Source of the DNA: Diphasiastrum complanatum
Lineage: Eukaryota > Streptophyta > Lycopodiopsida > Lycopodiales > Lycopodiaceae
DNA: 64,000 nt
Direction: 5' to 3'
Assembly: GCA_029204225.1 (NCBI GenBank)
Contig: CM055112.1
Coordinates: forward strand, 24,900,529 to 24,964,528
In this document: positions 47,515-59,700 of the stretch, piece after piece
How positions within the stretch are numbered: position 1 is the stretch's first letter
How the letters are laid out: each line of letters begins with the position of its first letter
Program-made: the position numbers and the translations under genes
The notes under the pieces: model-generated
Seen by the model: the letters and a program-made list of their open reading frames with translations, nothing else
Database searches by the model: none
What the model was told of the DNA's origin: nothing

Positions 47515-48167
47515 TGTGAAAAACTCAGATCCAAAAGATGCTAAAGTTTCATAAAGATCTTGGCCATGGAAGTTATGCACATCTAGATTGAAAAAATGAT
47601 AGAAATTGTGATGTTAAGCATACTAAACATCAACTAAACATCAAGATCTGATCATAAGCTTCCACAAACAGAAACTTGCTGTCCCTGTCCGTACTTCAGA
47701 GCCTACAACCTGCATTTCACACGTGTGAAGCCATAGCAACAAAGAAATCACAATTCTAGTGGCTAGAATGCAAGATATGAACAAAAAAGTGAGAGAGAAG
47801 AAGATGGATCTTCAAAGAGCATAACATTCATTCAATAGAATGAAAATGAGATGTGTACATACTCGTGGAGATGGCTATTTATAGCAGCCATAGTGCCTCT
47901 TGGCCACTTGTCTTATGATAGGCTAAAATTGGGGTCCAATAGGATTCACCCATATACCTAGAAATTTGGTCAAATAGGAATGCACCAAATTATGAGCCAA
48001 TAGAAGAGCTCCACACTCGACCTCCTCTAATTAATGTGACCTCAAAAGTAGTGTACACATACTTTGGGCCTCTACATACATGTATGAACCTATCTCTAAC
48101 TTTTATTTGGCCATAGGCCTACAAAATCTCAAGTTAGGAAAATACTACTAGTTGACAATTTTTCACA
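47515..48167 (-). repeat. 5' LTR of copia-3 (653 bp)
   Basis: Same length as the 3' LTR; no mismatch found by reading. Contains the promoter of the element. Confidence 0.97.
47875..47884 (-). promoter_or_regulatory. Likely TATA box in copia-3 5' LTR
   Basis: The minus strand reads CTATAAATAG, about 283 bp into the LTR, a plausible distance for a U3 TATA element. The same box is at the equivalent place in the 3' LTR. Confidence 0.6.
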
Positions 48168-48172
48168 ATTCA
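48168..48172. repeat. Target-site duplication ATTCA, right
   Basis: Second copy of the 5-bp target. Exon 2 continues at 48173. Confidence 0.97.
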
Positions 48173-48602
48173 CTCTAATGTTGGAAAGCTGCAATACAGA
48201 GGAAGAAGTCCAAATGAACTTGCAGATTGTGATATCTATTTTTATGAATCTTTATATACACCACAAATAGATGGAGGTTTTGGCAAGCTCGAAGCAATTC
48301 CATTGCCTAGTTTTCAAAGTGATGAGTGGCCTACTTCTGAAAACATTGTTTTTAAATCCTTGAGATGCAAGCTACTCATTGATATTAGAAATGCTATGAA
48401 GATAAGCACAGGCTCGAAAATTGTTCATCTAAGTTGGTTTATGTCATTGCATATATTTGTTGATTTTTTCTCGAGTGCTAGTGTTCGTAGGACACCAACT
48501 TTATTTGTTTGCAAGGATTTATCAGATGAGACCATTGTCTTGGATCTCGACCGAAGCACTCTATTCATTAGAGGAGTTTTGAGCTCCAAAAAGACCCTTT
48601 AA

Positions 48603-48921
48603 AAATTCGTGCAAGATGTAGTTTATATTACTAAAATATTATAATACTAAAACTTTTGACTTGCCATAACTTTTTAATTGTAGCTTAGAATTATGTCATC
48701 TAGCATGTCATTGGAAAGCCCTTGTCGAGCGCTTTCAAATGCACCAAACTCCGCTAAATCTGGACTTACCACTAAAAAGTTATGCCATTTTTAGTGTGGA
48801 ATCAAAATGTGAACTCAAAAAGTTACGTTACATAGATTTCAAATTTGAGTGTTTTGATTGGTCCATTTGTAAGAAAAAATTGAGAAAAAATATAAAAAGA
48901 ATCTTTACAACTGGTCTAATG
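48603..48921. other. Downstream region of interrupted gene
   Basis: About 320 bp, AT-rich, non-coding; presumably 3' UTR and flank. No clear poly(A) signal chosen. Confidence 0.5.
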
Positions 48922-49088
48922 AGATCTCGACCGAAGCACTCTATTAGATCTCGACCGAAGTACTCTATCTGATCTCGACCAAAGCCATTCACTCATCTCT
49001 CGACCGGACCTTTCTATCAGCTCTCAACCGGACCTTACTATCAATTCTCAACCGAGGATTTCCTATCAACTCTCAACCGAGAGGTTTG
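48922..49088. repeat. 24-25-bp minisatellite, about seven units
   Basis: Degenerate tandem units starting near 48922, 48946, 48970, 48995, 49019, 49043 and 49068. The consensus is close to AGATCTCGACCGAAGCACTCTATT and decays to the right. Its first 23 bp also occur identically inside the coding part at 48543-48565. Confidence 0.85.
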
Positions 49089-49445
49089 ACTTCCAACCTG
49101 AACCAAGTCAACTTCAAAACAACATCTACTTTATTATTTGACTAGGTCTTAGTGTTTGCCAAATACCACAATTCTTTCCAAATTTATTGCAAAACCCTAC
49201 AACCAAAAAACAAAACAACTATGCCATTTGGACACCACCACTTTATTCGTCTCTGACTAATATTTAAAAAAATAAAAAATAAAAACAGTCAAGTTACCAA
49301 AGAGTCCAAGAGGCCTACTTGCCCAATCCTAAGGTACTCTAGATTTGTTATGGATTGTCCTTACGATCCAAATTCCACAGAGGACTATCCACTAGAGATG
49401 GTCTCTCCATCTATCGAATAGGCTCGATTCAATAGATATTCTAGG
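49089..49445. other. Spacer before gypsy gag
   Basis: About 360 bp without a recognised gene. The right part may be the start of the gypsy gag region (CCACAGAGGACTATCC near 49375). Confidence 0.45.
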
Positions 49446-49837
49446 ATGAAATCTCAAGTCCAAGAGCCATCAACAAACCCATTTGACAGATGGAAACCCA
49501 TGTGTTTTGAAGCTCCATACGATCGACCACACTTTCGTGCTGCAGAATCTTCACATGCACGAGCTAATTTAAACGGCGCTTTTGCAAATAATGTTCCGTG
49601 TACTGAAAAACGAACTCCCAAGTTACATTTACCTAAGTACGATGACAACACTAACACTCAAAGATTTCTTCAACTCTTTGAGAACACATGTGATGTCTAT
49701 GGCGAGACATCACCAGAAGCCATGGTTTAGCTCTTTTAAATGACCATGATTGATCGAGCACGAGAATGGTTTTTTAACCTTGATCGTGAAGATAAACGAG
49801 ACTGGTCACTCTTGAAGGAAGCCTTCATCAAACGTAC
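49446..49837 (+). pseudogene. Ty3/gypsy gag fragment
   Basis: Encodes KLHLPKYDDNTNTQRFLQLFE and, after stops near 49728-49740, AREWFFNLDREDKRDWSLLKEAFIKR. This is the retrotrans_gag pattern of plant gypsy elements (A..W...L....I..W..L...F..RF). The sequence switches to B repeat at 49838 through the shared bases GTACCTT. The next part of the same kind of element reappears at 53390. Confidence 0.82.
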
Positions 49838-50560
49838 CTTCCCTTAACAACTCTACATACACTTGATGAATTTCATCTTATTCTAGAAGATTGTTATGGA
49901 TGCCATCAAGATTGACCTAAATTTCCTTGCATGAAAATCAAACTGTGAAAATAAATGTTGTGAGAAGCAGATGTCAACCTCAATGCTTGGAGTATCAAAG
50001 GGTACAATGTCATACATTGTAGTGGAACAACGCATGGACGTTCTGGAACACTAATTTTTTAAAAAAAACTTTGAAAATTTTACTAAGAAAACCCTTAATA
50101 CATTAAAAAACACATGATTAGCAATAATAAGAAAATATACATACTGCCTAAAAGAATTTATACTAAAAAAGTTTAAAAATAAAAACTGAATAAATCATGT
50201 GTTTTATTCAAAAATTTCGAAAAATAATTTAAGTGCACATTCCAAAAAACCTTAATGCTTTTTTCAAAAATGCGTTCCGGAACAAGGCCTTGCAATTATT
50301 GTGTACATCTATAACTACACAAGTTTCATGATGAAATGGATCATGTAGAGTTTGTGTGTGAGATGAAGATCTTCTGATGCTCATACATTGCACTCAAGGC
50401 ATAAATCTTTCTTGTACCTACACGATCAACAATTGCAACCTCACTATTCACATGCTTCATTGCTCTCAAAAGAATTATTGAGGCCTCCAATCTCTTAAGG
50501 GGCCAAAAAGAGACTTTAGGTCTGTCAGATGGTCACTCCAACTAAGGGCTCAAGACATGG
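49838..50560. repeat. B repeat tail, copy 6
   Basis: Only the tail part of B (from TACCTTCCC), running into the SAP copy 3 upstream region as at 26853. Non-coding. Confidence 0.7.
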
Positions 50561-50975
50561 TGGCCACAGCTATAAAAGGCTGACATCCTCAAACACATAA
50601 TAAGTTGTCAATTGTGATATGAGATGGAGCATAGCCGAGTTCTCTCCTGCTCGCGATTTCGTGTTTTTGCCTTGTTGTGTATCTGCTGTGTCTTGAAAGC
50701 TATGGCTATAATGCACCTTCTGTCAATGCTTTGGTGAATATTAAGCATAAATCAAGCTGGAGTTCGTTTCCTTCAATTTTGTCTATTGTCAAAGATCTTG
50801 TTGCAATAAACCTTGCCCTTGTTCGTAGTGCATTGTGTTTTCACGTCCAGGAAGACACGCAATTAGCGGTGCCAGCAAACCTTTCGTTGCTAGGTCTGCA
50901 TACACGCCTTCAAAGCGGAAAGGTACCTGTGAAGCAGATAGCTCCCGAAGGGTCGTGTAATTAAGGCGCAAGTAA
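50561..50975 (+). other. SAP copy 3 upstream region
   Basis: About 415 bp homologous to 26854-27329, ending at the SAP ATG. A long open stretch (50677-50964) is not conserved in copy 2 beyond the first part and is treated as leader. Confidence 0.55.
50571..50578 (+). promoter_or_regulatory. Possible TATA box of SAP copy 3
   Basis: TATAAAAG about 400 bp upstream of the ATG. The equivalent site of copy 2 is mutated (TATGAATG) and that of copy 1 is deleted. The long distance would fit a leader with an intron. Confidence 0.45.
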
Positions 50976-51513
50976 ATGTCTGGGGAAAGTTGGAAGCATG
51001 ACAATGATGGAAGGAACCACCAGGCTCCTGAAAGGCCTGTTCTTTGTGCAAATAATTGTGGGTAAGGACACAATGAACTTGTGCTCAAAGTGTTACACAT
51101 CAAATTTTGTCATCAGGCGAGACAACAACTTCACTAAAATGAGTTTTGAGGGAACTGCCACGACGTTAGAAACACCAAACTCCGAATTGACATCCTCCCA
51201 GCCGGTTGATTTACTAAGGGAAGGTAGAGACGTAGCTACAGTTGCATCACATACTGAGCTTGCTGACATTGGAAAACCTGCCGCTGGCGTTTCGACAGAA
51301 GCTACCGCATCTCATGATCCTAGTCGCTGCTTTTCCTGTAGCAAACGCATTCCATTGTGTGGGTTAATTAAATGCTGATGCGGAAATGCATTTTGCTCAT
51401 TGCACCGATACGCTGAAACGCATCAGTGTACAACTAATTACAAAGCGATTGGGCACAATGCCATCGCAAAGGCAAATCCTGTAGTCAAGGCTAAAAAGTT
51501 AGAGAGAATTTAA
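50976..51513 (+). pseudogene. A20/AN1 SAP, copy 3 (deletion and stop)
   Basis: Third copy of the SAP gene. An 11-bp deletion after the second A20 cysteine (lost between GTGGGT and AAGG, about 51062) removes GFFGS and shifts the frame. In AN1, the CGA arginine codon between the third and fourth cysteines is TGA (51376-51378), truncating the finger. Beyond the stop the remaining AN1 codons and the GRDAIAKANPVVKAKKLE-type tail are still readable, including the fifth cysteine. A pseudogene with two lesions independent of those in copies 1 and 2. Confidence 0.9.
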
Positions 51514-51835
51514 ATGATTGACAGTTGAATATTGCTTAAACAACTTTCTTATTCCATTGAGTCCTAAGCAATACTCATTAATAAGTTAATAGAATGTAGT
51601 TAGTTACATCTCTATCGCTCTCTCTCTCTCTCCCCGCTATGCTATCTATCTTTTCTGTGTGATGCTACATGAATTCTCTGAAGGTATAATTGTTTGATCT
51701 CAATATATGTTTCTTATACCTCCTCGTAATTGAAGCTTAGCAAAATCAAATCTGATGTGTGGGTAACGGGCCTTGGAAATTAGATAGCAACATTCGTGCA
51801 GGTTTGTGACTTGCTTGCTATGATACTCTAGTTTA
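51514..51835 (+). repeat. SAP 3' flank joined to A repeat
   Basis: Short SAP 3' flank shared with copy 1, then at about 51576 a jump into the A repeat (TTAATAAGTTAATAGAATG), so the first part of A is deleted. This junction differs from that of copy 2. Confidence 0.65.
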
Positions 51836-52743
<908 letters not shown>

Positions 52744-53150
52744 TGGCTTCTATTGATTGAAGTCGGCAAAGGTGGCCTGGGACACATTAGCCTCAACATA
52801 TGAGACTAAAAGACTCACTAATCGTTTGTACCTACGCAATAAGCTGATCACCATGAAAATGGCAGAGGGTGACACAATGTCTGTTCATTTCACAAAGCTG
52901 CAGGTGCTTATTGAATAGTTTACTACGATTGGATCAGTGGTGAGTGATGAAGAAGCAGTCATGATGATTCTTAACTGCCTTCTAGAGTCATTTGATCACT
53001 CGACATTAATATTTGGTAGTCTTACTCAATAGATGGATCCACAGTCCATTAGTGTGATTCTTCTTCAAGAGGAGTTGCATCACAAGTCTAGTGATGTAGA
53101 ACATGCCCTCTTTGATGGGGCAAGGGAGATAGGAAAAACGAGAATGGAGA
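52744..53150 (+). pseudogene. Degenerate copia gag remnant
   Basis: Collinear with 40502-40890 and partly with 7195-7480. The readable blocks are AWDTLASTYETK-like, MKMAEGDTMSVHFTKLQVLIE, SDEEAVMMILNCLLESFDHS and ILLQEELHHKSSDVEHALFDG. In-frame TAG codons (for example at about 52917) break it. No knuckle in this copy. Confidence 0.75.
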
Positions 53151-53389
53151 AGAGAATATTGCGGAATAGCTCTCCCGTTCTAATCGGCTGCTAGGTGCAA
53201 AAACAATCTAATAGATAGCATATTCTAAAAGATAATCACAGTTTTATGCATTCTGATTGCCCAACAGGATCTTAAAAATTAATTCATACTATAAAACAAG
53301 AGTATAGTCCACCGAAGAAATTAGGGATGGTTTGTGTGTGGTACTACTGAAATCAGATTCAATGTGAAGTATAGTTTTGAAATAAATGG
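53151..53389 (+). repeat. 3' segment shared with 40890-41155
   Basis: AT-rich, non-coding. Ends GTTTTGAAATAAATG, where gypsy sequence resumes. Confidence 0.7.
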
Positions 53390-53794
53390 AAGACGTGAAC
53401 TTCGTTCCAATGATGAATACACATCATTGAAACAAGCCATGTTTGATGCCATTGGAGAAGAAGACGAGGGATCAGATGTCGTATAACCCTAGAAACCAAC
53501 CTCACAACCAGTCAGGGGGACATTATCAACGTCCTTGACAACAATTTGTTTCACAAAACCAACACCAGCACTACCCACTACAAAAAAACCAAGTTCATAT
53601 ACAAGAGTTGCCAAGACAGTCTAGACATGAACCTCAACAACAGCTGGCGCTACGATATAACACTTCCATGTACTAGTTTTCAGCTATATAAAACTGACAA
53701 CTCATGCTTGTGCAGATGAGATGAGTATTCCACACCAACAGAAAATCCAGCACAACTAGCCATCCAAGATGGTTATGCTATTGCCATAGGACCA
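53390..53794 (+). pseudogene. Ty3/gypsy gag C-terminal part
   Basis: Open stretches with stops: RRELRSNDEYTSLKQAMFD then a Gln/His/Pro-rich low-complexity region (53505-53650). This fits the region between the gag core and the zinc knuckle of gypsy elements. Assigned mainly by position before the knuckle at 53795. Confidence 0.55.
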
Positions 53795-54028
53795 ATGAGC
53801 AACCACTGTTTTATTTGTGACAAAACTGGCCACTTCATGGTTGATTGTAAAGTTAAGAACAGATACCATGCGGAGTGTCCAGACTGTGTTTGCAAACATA
53901 GTTTCAAAGACTGTCCTAAACAACCTAACAAGATCTTTCCAGCACGTCATATATCATCTGAACCTGTTAGAGTTCTCACTAGAACACAACGCCAACACCA
54001 AGAACAACAGCAAAACAATGCTAAATGA
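53795..54028 (+). pseudogene. Ty3/gypsy gag zinc knuckle
   Basis: 77 codons. CFICDKTGHFMVDC is a C-x2-C-x4-H-x4-C knuckle. A second Cys-rich stretch, CPDCVCKHSFKDC, follows and lacks the full pattern. The end is Gln-rich. Ends in a stop before the protease region. Confidence 0.8.
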
Positions 54029-54049
54029 GTTGACCAACATGGAAGCCAC

Positions 54050-54370
54050 TTGACAACTTCCAAATTACCCAGAGACTACCCAGACCCAAAAGTAGAACAA
54101 AGGCAGTACAATGAATTTAGAGATGAGTTTTTGCGAGAGGAAGAACATATGGAAAGTCTGTTATCAGTTCAAATCCCCGAAAAAGAACAATCCCTACAGG
54201 GACTTGAAGTATTTTCTGACCTCCTACAAGCTCAACTCACCATGCCATTGCATAGCACAATAAAATCTTTCACCAGGCTTCAACGCTATATCCATCATAG
54301 TTTTTAGCTGCCTACTATTCCTGACGACCAGCGGAAAACAAAAGAGATTCCTGAAATTCCCTAGATTCCT
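54050..54370 (+). pseudogene. Gypsy gag-protease connecting region
   Basis: Open stretch with charged residues and PEKEQSLQGLEVFSDLLQAQ; no diagnostic motif. Placed by its position between knuckle and protease. Confidence 0.5.
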
Positions 54371-54628
54371 ATGAATCTGCTAAATATAGGTGCTGCTAAG
54401 GGGACTAGCATCACCTTACGTCTGTCCTATAAAGACTATCCCACAGTATCCGCTATCCTTGATAGTGGATCAGGCATAAATATAATGGCTTTATCATTGG
54501 CAAAGTCATGGGGCTTCCATACCCTCGATCAACCACGATACAAACTTCGCATGGCTGTCAACGAGTTACAGACCCTGCTAGTCATTCATCAAATATTAAT
54601 GTTCAAATTGTGGGTGTCAAATTTGTAA
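54371..54628 (+). pseudogene. Ty3/gypsy retropepsin-like protease
   Basis: 85 codons with VSAILDSGSGINIMAL: the aspartic-protease DSG is at residues 31-33, followed by the hydrophobic pattern typical of plant gypsy retropepsins (ALxDxGAxxNxI). The fold end is disrupted by a frameshift; the continuation is in the 54508-54702 frame. RT and integrase are not found downstream. Confidence 0.78.
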
Positions 54629-55623
54629 TCAATTGTGTCATCTTAGACTTAGCAGAAGATGAAAATACTTATAAACTTCTTCTTGGTACTGGCTCTAGAT
54701 GACAGGTGTTGTCCAAGATTGGAAGCATAGCAAAATCACCTTTGGCAATCCAAACAAACGAGTCATTGTTGACTCAACTGGCCATGTCAAGCCCGCTAAA
54801 GTTTATAATGATTGGTCATCAACAACTTATGACGAATCAGATAGTGTCCCGATCCAACCAAAAGGCCACTATACAAGATTCACGGACATAATAAATTGGG
54901 GTCAAGCACTAGCCACTATGGACTGTGCTGATTCCAACCGATGTCATATCGAAACTGCTACAAAAGATGTGGATATTCTACCATCTTCTACAAACATTGA
55001 TACACCCATCATCTCACTTATGATGATTGACCCAATTCCTATTGGTTGGTGCCCAGGAGAACTAGCGTCTCTACCGCCCATGTTTCAAAAGAAGGTATGC
55101 TTTCCATGGATGATGTTGAAATGGTGGATGAACATGTACTCCTTTATCTAGATGCCCAACGTTATCCGCCAAAATCAATTCCTCAGAAGATCAACAACGT
55201 ATCAGCAGAAAGCTTCAGGCCAGGAGGAAATCACCCAATGGCACAACATCAGAGGATTCAGCTTCAGGTGATGGAAGCTCAACCTCACACACAACCTCTC
55301 CAACAAACTTATCACCCTTACATACTATCGACGGGGGTGAAGGAGCAGCTACATCATCGGCAGCAACAAACATGAGCACAACTCAAGTCATGCCACCAGA
55401 CCAAGTCATCACCCCACCCCTGCTGATTACCACGCCAATGCCGCCAACTTCACCACCGGCACATTCTTTGGGGAGGGGGAGGAGTGGGGAGTCCCAGCCC
55501 CCAAGACACGGAAGTGGCCCAGCAGTCACAAGACCAACCACCGCAGACCCCGCAAGTCCATACCTTGGACACTTCACAATATTTTGATGTTGCGGACCTG
55601 ATGGAGATCAGTGATGAGGATTT
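54629..55623 (+). pseudogene. Degenerate region downstream of gypsy protease
   Basis: Several overlapping open stretches (54699-55151, 55046-55375, 55372-55587), the last Pro/Ser-rich. No RT motif is visible. Probably the remainder of the gypsy ORF in changing frames; it stops where B sequence begins at about 55624. Confidence 0.45.
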
Positions 55624-56727
55624 CAATAGGATTTCAAATATATCTAGTTATCCTTTTTACATAGGATTTCAATTGATTCAAACTTTGGGTCATTGTTTGG
55701 AAAATCCGGCAAGAATAGGAATGGAATCGATATCTTTCTCCAAAAACTGACTCTTGTAAAACACTTCTTGGAAGTTGACTTTTAAAATATCGGCTATTTT
55801 TTTCAAATGTAGAGAAAATTTTGTTTATTGTTTTCAAATCCAAGAAATTCTTGTGTAGTAGAGTATGTAACATGTCATATAAAGCTTAGGTTGCATAGCT
55901 TCATATTACAAGATCTCGAAAAAATCAACTTCTTCTAGAAAACGCAATAAATTAGGGTGATGCAATAATCAATATAAAAAATTATGTTAAGTTTGTACTT
56001 TTTGATATGTATTTTAATAATGATTAAGAAATACTTGTGTCATTTTTGTATTTTAAAAAAGTAAAATGCCTTGCACTTTGTTAAAACTTTATTATGGGCC
56101 ACTAAAAGAATGTATCAAACCTTAGAGCCAAAATAATTATTTTTAAAATGTTAACTAAAATAAGAATGATGCGGCATACCACAAAGGCCTTGCCATTAAT
56201 GTGGTGTTTTGATATTTGTTAATATTTGACATGATAAATGACCATTAGTAACAATGCATAAACATCATTTTCTAACTTTACATTGTTGTTTATTAATTGA
56301 AATGTTTTTTTTTTTTCATTTTGGATCTCAACATTGACTATTTTGTGATTTGAATAATGTCAATCTCGACTTAAGTCAACATTTATAATCTCACTACTGA
56401 CTATATAAAATGAATGATTTCAGATTTTCAACAATTGTAGACTTCATTTCACAATAATAATTACTATCTTTATATTTCAGTATGTTCCATGTCACAATCT
56501 CACAATCTATAATCATAAAATTATTCACAATATTGCAATTAGTTTTCACAAAAGTAATGACAAATTTTATCATTAAGTATGCGTAATTTATAGCTCACTA
56601 TAAAAATTTTAGATTAATGTTCATGAAAGTCATCGTAAATTATATGATGTAATATTTATGATTTCATGATGCACATTCACTTTCAGAAAATTAATACTAT
56701 AATTTATTGTTTTCGATTTCACAACTA
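55624..56727. repeat. B repeat, copy 7, left part
   Basis: B body from AATATATCTAGTTATCC onward (head and hairpin missing), interrupted by element E at 56728. Confidence 0.72.
56723..56727. repeat. Target-site duplication AACTA, left
   Basis: AACTA before E, repeated at 60210-60214. Uninterrupted B copies read CACAACTAAATGCAC here. Confidence 0.92.
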
Positions 56728-59700
56728 TGTTAGTTGAACTTTTGACATGATAAATCGGGCTAAATAAGAGAAGAAATGACATGTTATTTCATCAAATATG
56801 CTACTTAGCGTGACCGGCAAAAATTTTGGTCCATATAGCCATAGCCGAAGGGGTCCCAGTCCGCCCAAAATGGACTGCCGAGAGGTTTGATAAATAAAAC
56901 AACCTTAGAAATGGCTGTGTAATTTTTGTTTTGATCCATGATCTTACCGAATTTTCGGTGGATTGCCAATGTAAAATGTTATATTAATACAATATGATGT
57001 TTGAGATTTTTTTTCAGGTTCTCCTTTCATCCAGCCTATGTGGAAATCAGAGACTGGCGATTATTTTCGAGCACCTGGATATTTAGAAAATGTCAAGAAC
57101 TTTCGACAAAGATCAACATTCTTCTCCAACCGATCTTTTTGGACCAAAAACGTCAATTAAAAGTCGAATGAGAAATACCATTACCAGAATGTTGAGATCC
57201 TCCTTTAAGTGCGTTAATCAGAGAAATCGCTTTGTATGGGGAGCGTAGGTTTATCATGTCGATTCTGCGTTCACACCTCTGAGATTACGTAACTTTCCAT
57301 GCCTACAATGGAGCTATGTAGGTCTCCAATTGAGAATCCAGTTGTTAGGAACTTGATATGAGTGCTACCTATCTGAGTTATCAGTAAAATGATGTGTGAG
57401 TCTCTCCCACTGAGTGAGCATTTCTTCCTATGTATCGTTTGAACTTGAGCGATTGGGTCTGAGCACAGCCAATGAGTACTGCCTCTGAGAACAGATGTAG
57501 TCTGAGTGTAACTGTGATCCGAGTGCCAACATTGAGTGATATCCTCTGTGGCTCGAGTGATGCTGAGCAATGACTTCAAATGCTTGAGCAACAATTTTTC
57601 AGAATTTCTAATAACAATCCACACTAGATTGTTCTTGGCTGGAGCGTGATTATGTATGACAACTTCTTTGGAGGGCCTTTTTCCACGGCTACGTTTGTTG
57701 GAGCTACAACGTGAGCATCATTGTGCAGAGCAGCCACATGAATGCCGCCTTACATTCACGTATTCCCAACAATCATTGCTATGAGTGCTACCAGAGATAT
57801 GATGTTCATGGAGTTGTCTTTGAAGATCCAACGATTGTACTGGTGAAAGTATTGCAGTTGACTACTGATTCCTACCCTTCCAAATGCAACTTGATATGTG
57901 AGGCACTTCATCGCTACTACTACCACTGGGAATTATCATCGTTGAACATCCTCGTAGCGCAAATGGCACTCAGTTTGATGTGGAGTTTCAGTTTATGATG
58001 CAATCATCTGAGGAGACCATTGTTTCAGTACCTACATAAGCTTGATTGCGTTGAGCAACACCTATCAGTGACAATGTTAGCGTGCCCATTCCAGATAGTG
58101 GTGATATGAAGAAAGGTTTTGATTCTATGGATCATTCTTATTCGTAAGCTTCATGACAATCAATCTCTGACAACCTGGAGAGATACACTTGTGAGCAAAT
58201 TCCAGCATGATATCTTCCATTCTATAAGGCACTTGAGCTGATGAATACTACTTGACCTGAGATGCTGATTTTGACCATGAAGGACAAATTGCCACTCTTT
58301 GAAAAATCCTCAGTTGGTCTCTGATTTCCAGTAGGCTGGAGCTGAATGAGGCCTAGAAAGAGAACCTTACATGTAAGTTTCCTCGTTTTGTTCTCACCCT
58401 TTGCTACCTGCGTATTCAATCTATGATAGATGATACAATTGTGTATGTCATAGATGTTGTAGTAGTGATTATAATTTCTTATTGCAAAAATCTTTAATGC
58501 ATACTGTTTTCTTCCATGTCTTCATTAAGAAATGTCATGGTATGCTAAAAGAACTCATAGACAGTGTATTGTTATGTCTCAGGAGAAAGTTAAATGTAGC
58601 ATAGTTGTGATTTGAGGTGATGATAGTTTTAGACTCTAGCAGAATTGCTAGTTTGCTCAGAGTGATTGCTTTTTGTCTGAATGCATGAGAAAGCCTTTAA
58701 GGAATGTTGCTTGAGTGAATGTGATGAATGAATTAAGCAAGTCGTCCTCGTCTCCTTGGAACACAGGAGCGATGTTCATCTCACTATGGTTGGAATACAC
58801 TACATGAGTTAAGAACTAACCCATTGTCGATCTTCATCTAGAACCACAATAGTTGAGATAACTCGTTGGAACATACAGTTCTTGACTATTCACTATTGGC
58901 CATCTATAAACCAAGATGGTTGGGGAATTGCACGCTACACTTGAATAGCTCCCATGACTATTTAGATGGAAGGGGTGTACTTATCGAGTACTTTGGGAAA
59001 GGGTCATATAATACAACCATGATTCACTACCTAATGACGGATTGTGTCCATCTTTGGTGCCGCTAGATTAGCAAAGATCCTAGCAACTCCAGAGCCCTGC
59101 ATATTACCTCTGCTTGACTATGATAGGACTAGGGATGTCTGCATTCTGATCTTCTTCTAGAAATGTCAAAAGTCCGCACATGCATAGAGGTGGATGTTGA
59201 TAATCACTAGTTGAGGGATGCTAGTTATGTGATAAACCCTGTATGTTTGAGAGGTAGTCAATTGGTGTATAGTTATATTGAGGGCTTGACATGTCAGAGA
59301 AGTAGTCAACTAGTATATGGCCTACACCTCAAACCCAAGGAGGTATTGTCCCATAGTCAGAATAATTGGATGGGCTTCAGTAGAATTGATATCATTATAC
59401 ACCACCATTGGAATTGTAAAGGCTGGGGATTTAGCCATTGAAGTTGATAATGAGGGATTTAGAGTCAAAACATCCGTGTACATCATAATGAACGACTCAT
59501 GGGTCTTGGTAGCAACACGCTCCATAGAACTTCAAAGTGCTATTAGGACGAGATCTGGGCCTGGATTGTTATGACTGGGTTAGGATTGCGAGAGCTACCT
59601 CTACCAGGTCACTTCTGCCAGTTGAGTGAAAATGGAAGGGTTTATCATTATTTCTATTCTAAGGATTTCCATAGACATCTCCTAGTTGGAGATAGCCTAT

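Larger units (their letters stand above)
42307..48167 (-). mobile_element. Intact Ty1/copia retrotransposon (copia-3), 5861 bp
   Basis: Two 653-bp LTRs that show no difference when read side by side, a perfect PBS abutting the 5' LTR, a PPT abutting the 3' LTR, 5-bp TSDs and one uninterrupted 1316-codon gag-pol ORF. All catalytic motifs are present. This is the hallmark of a very recent, potentially autonomous insertion. It interrupts exon 2 of the gene at 41808-48602, in the opposite orientation. Confidence 0.97.
41808..48602 (+). pseudogene. Unknown spliced gene interrupted by copia-3
   Basis: Exon 1 is open from ATG 41808 (second ATG at 41820). A GT-AG intron of about 110 bp ends at 42236 (donor at 42124 or 42130, both in phase). 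Exon 2 runs 42237-42306, is interrupted by copia-3 plus one TSD copy, and resumes in the same frame at 48173 to TAA at 48602. Without the insertion the frame would give about 271-273 residues with no stop, which supports a real gene recently hit. The N-terminus is basic (MAKRPR, RQKKRAK), the C-terminal half is more hydrophobic, and there is no signal peptide. I do not recognise the family; it could be a host gene or a gene of another element. Allelic copies without copia-3 may be functional. Confidence 0.65.

Noticed and set aside
48922-49088. Spaced repeats considered as a CRISPR-like array
   Set aside because: Units are contiguous and decaying with no spacers, and the genome is a plant nuclear one.
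59317-59574. Resemblance of an E ORF to plant viral movement proteins
   Set aside because: Only a vague hydrophobic pattern; no diagnostic motif could be pointed to.
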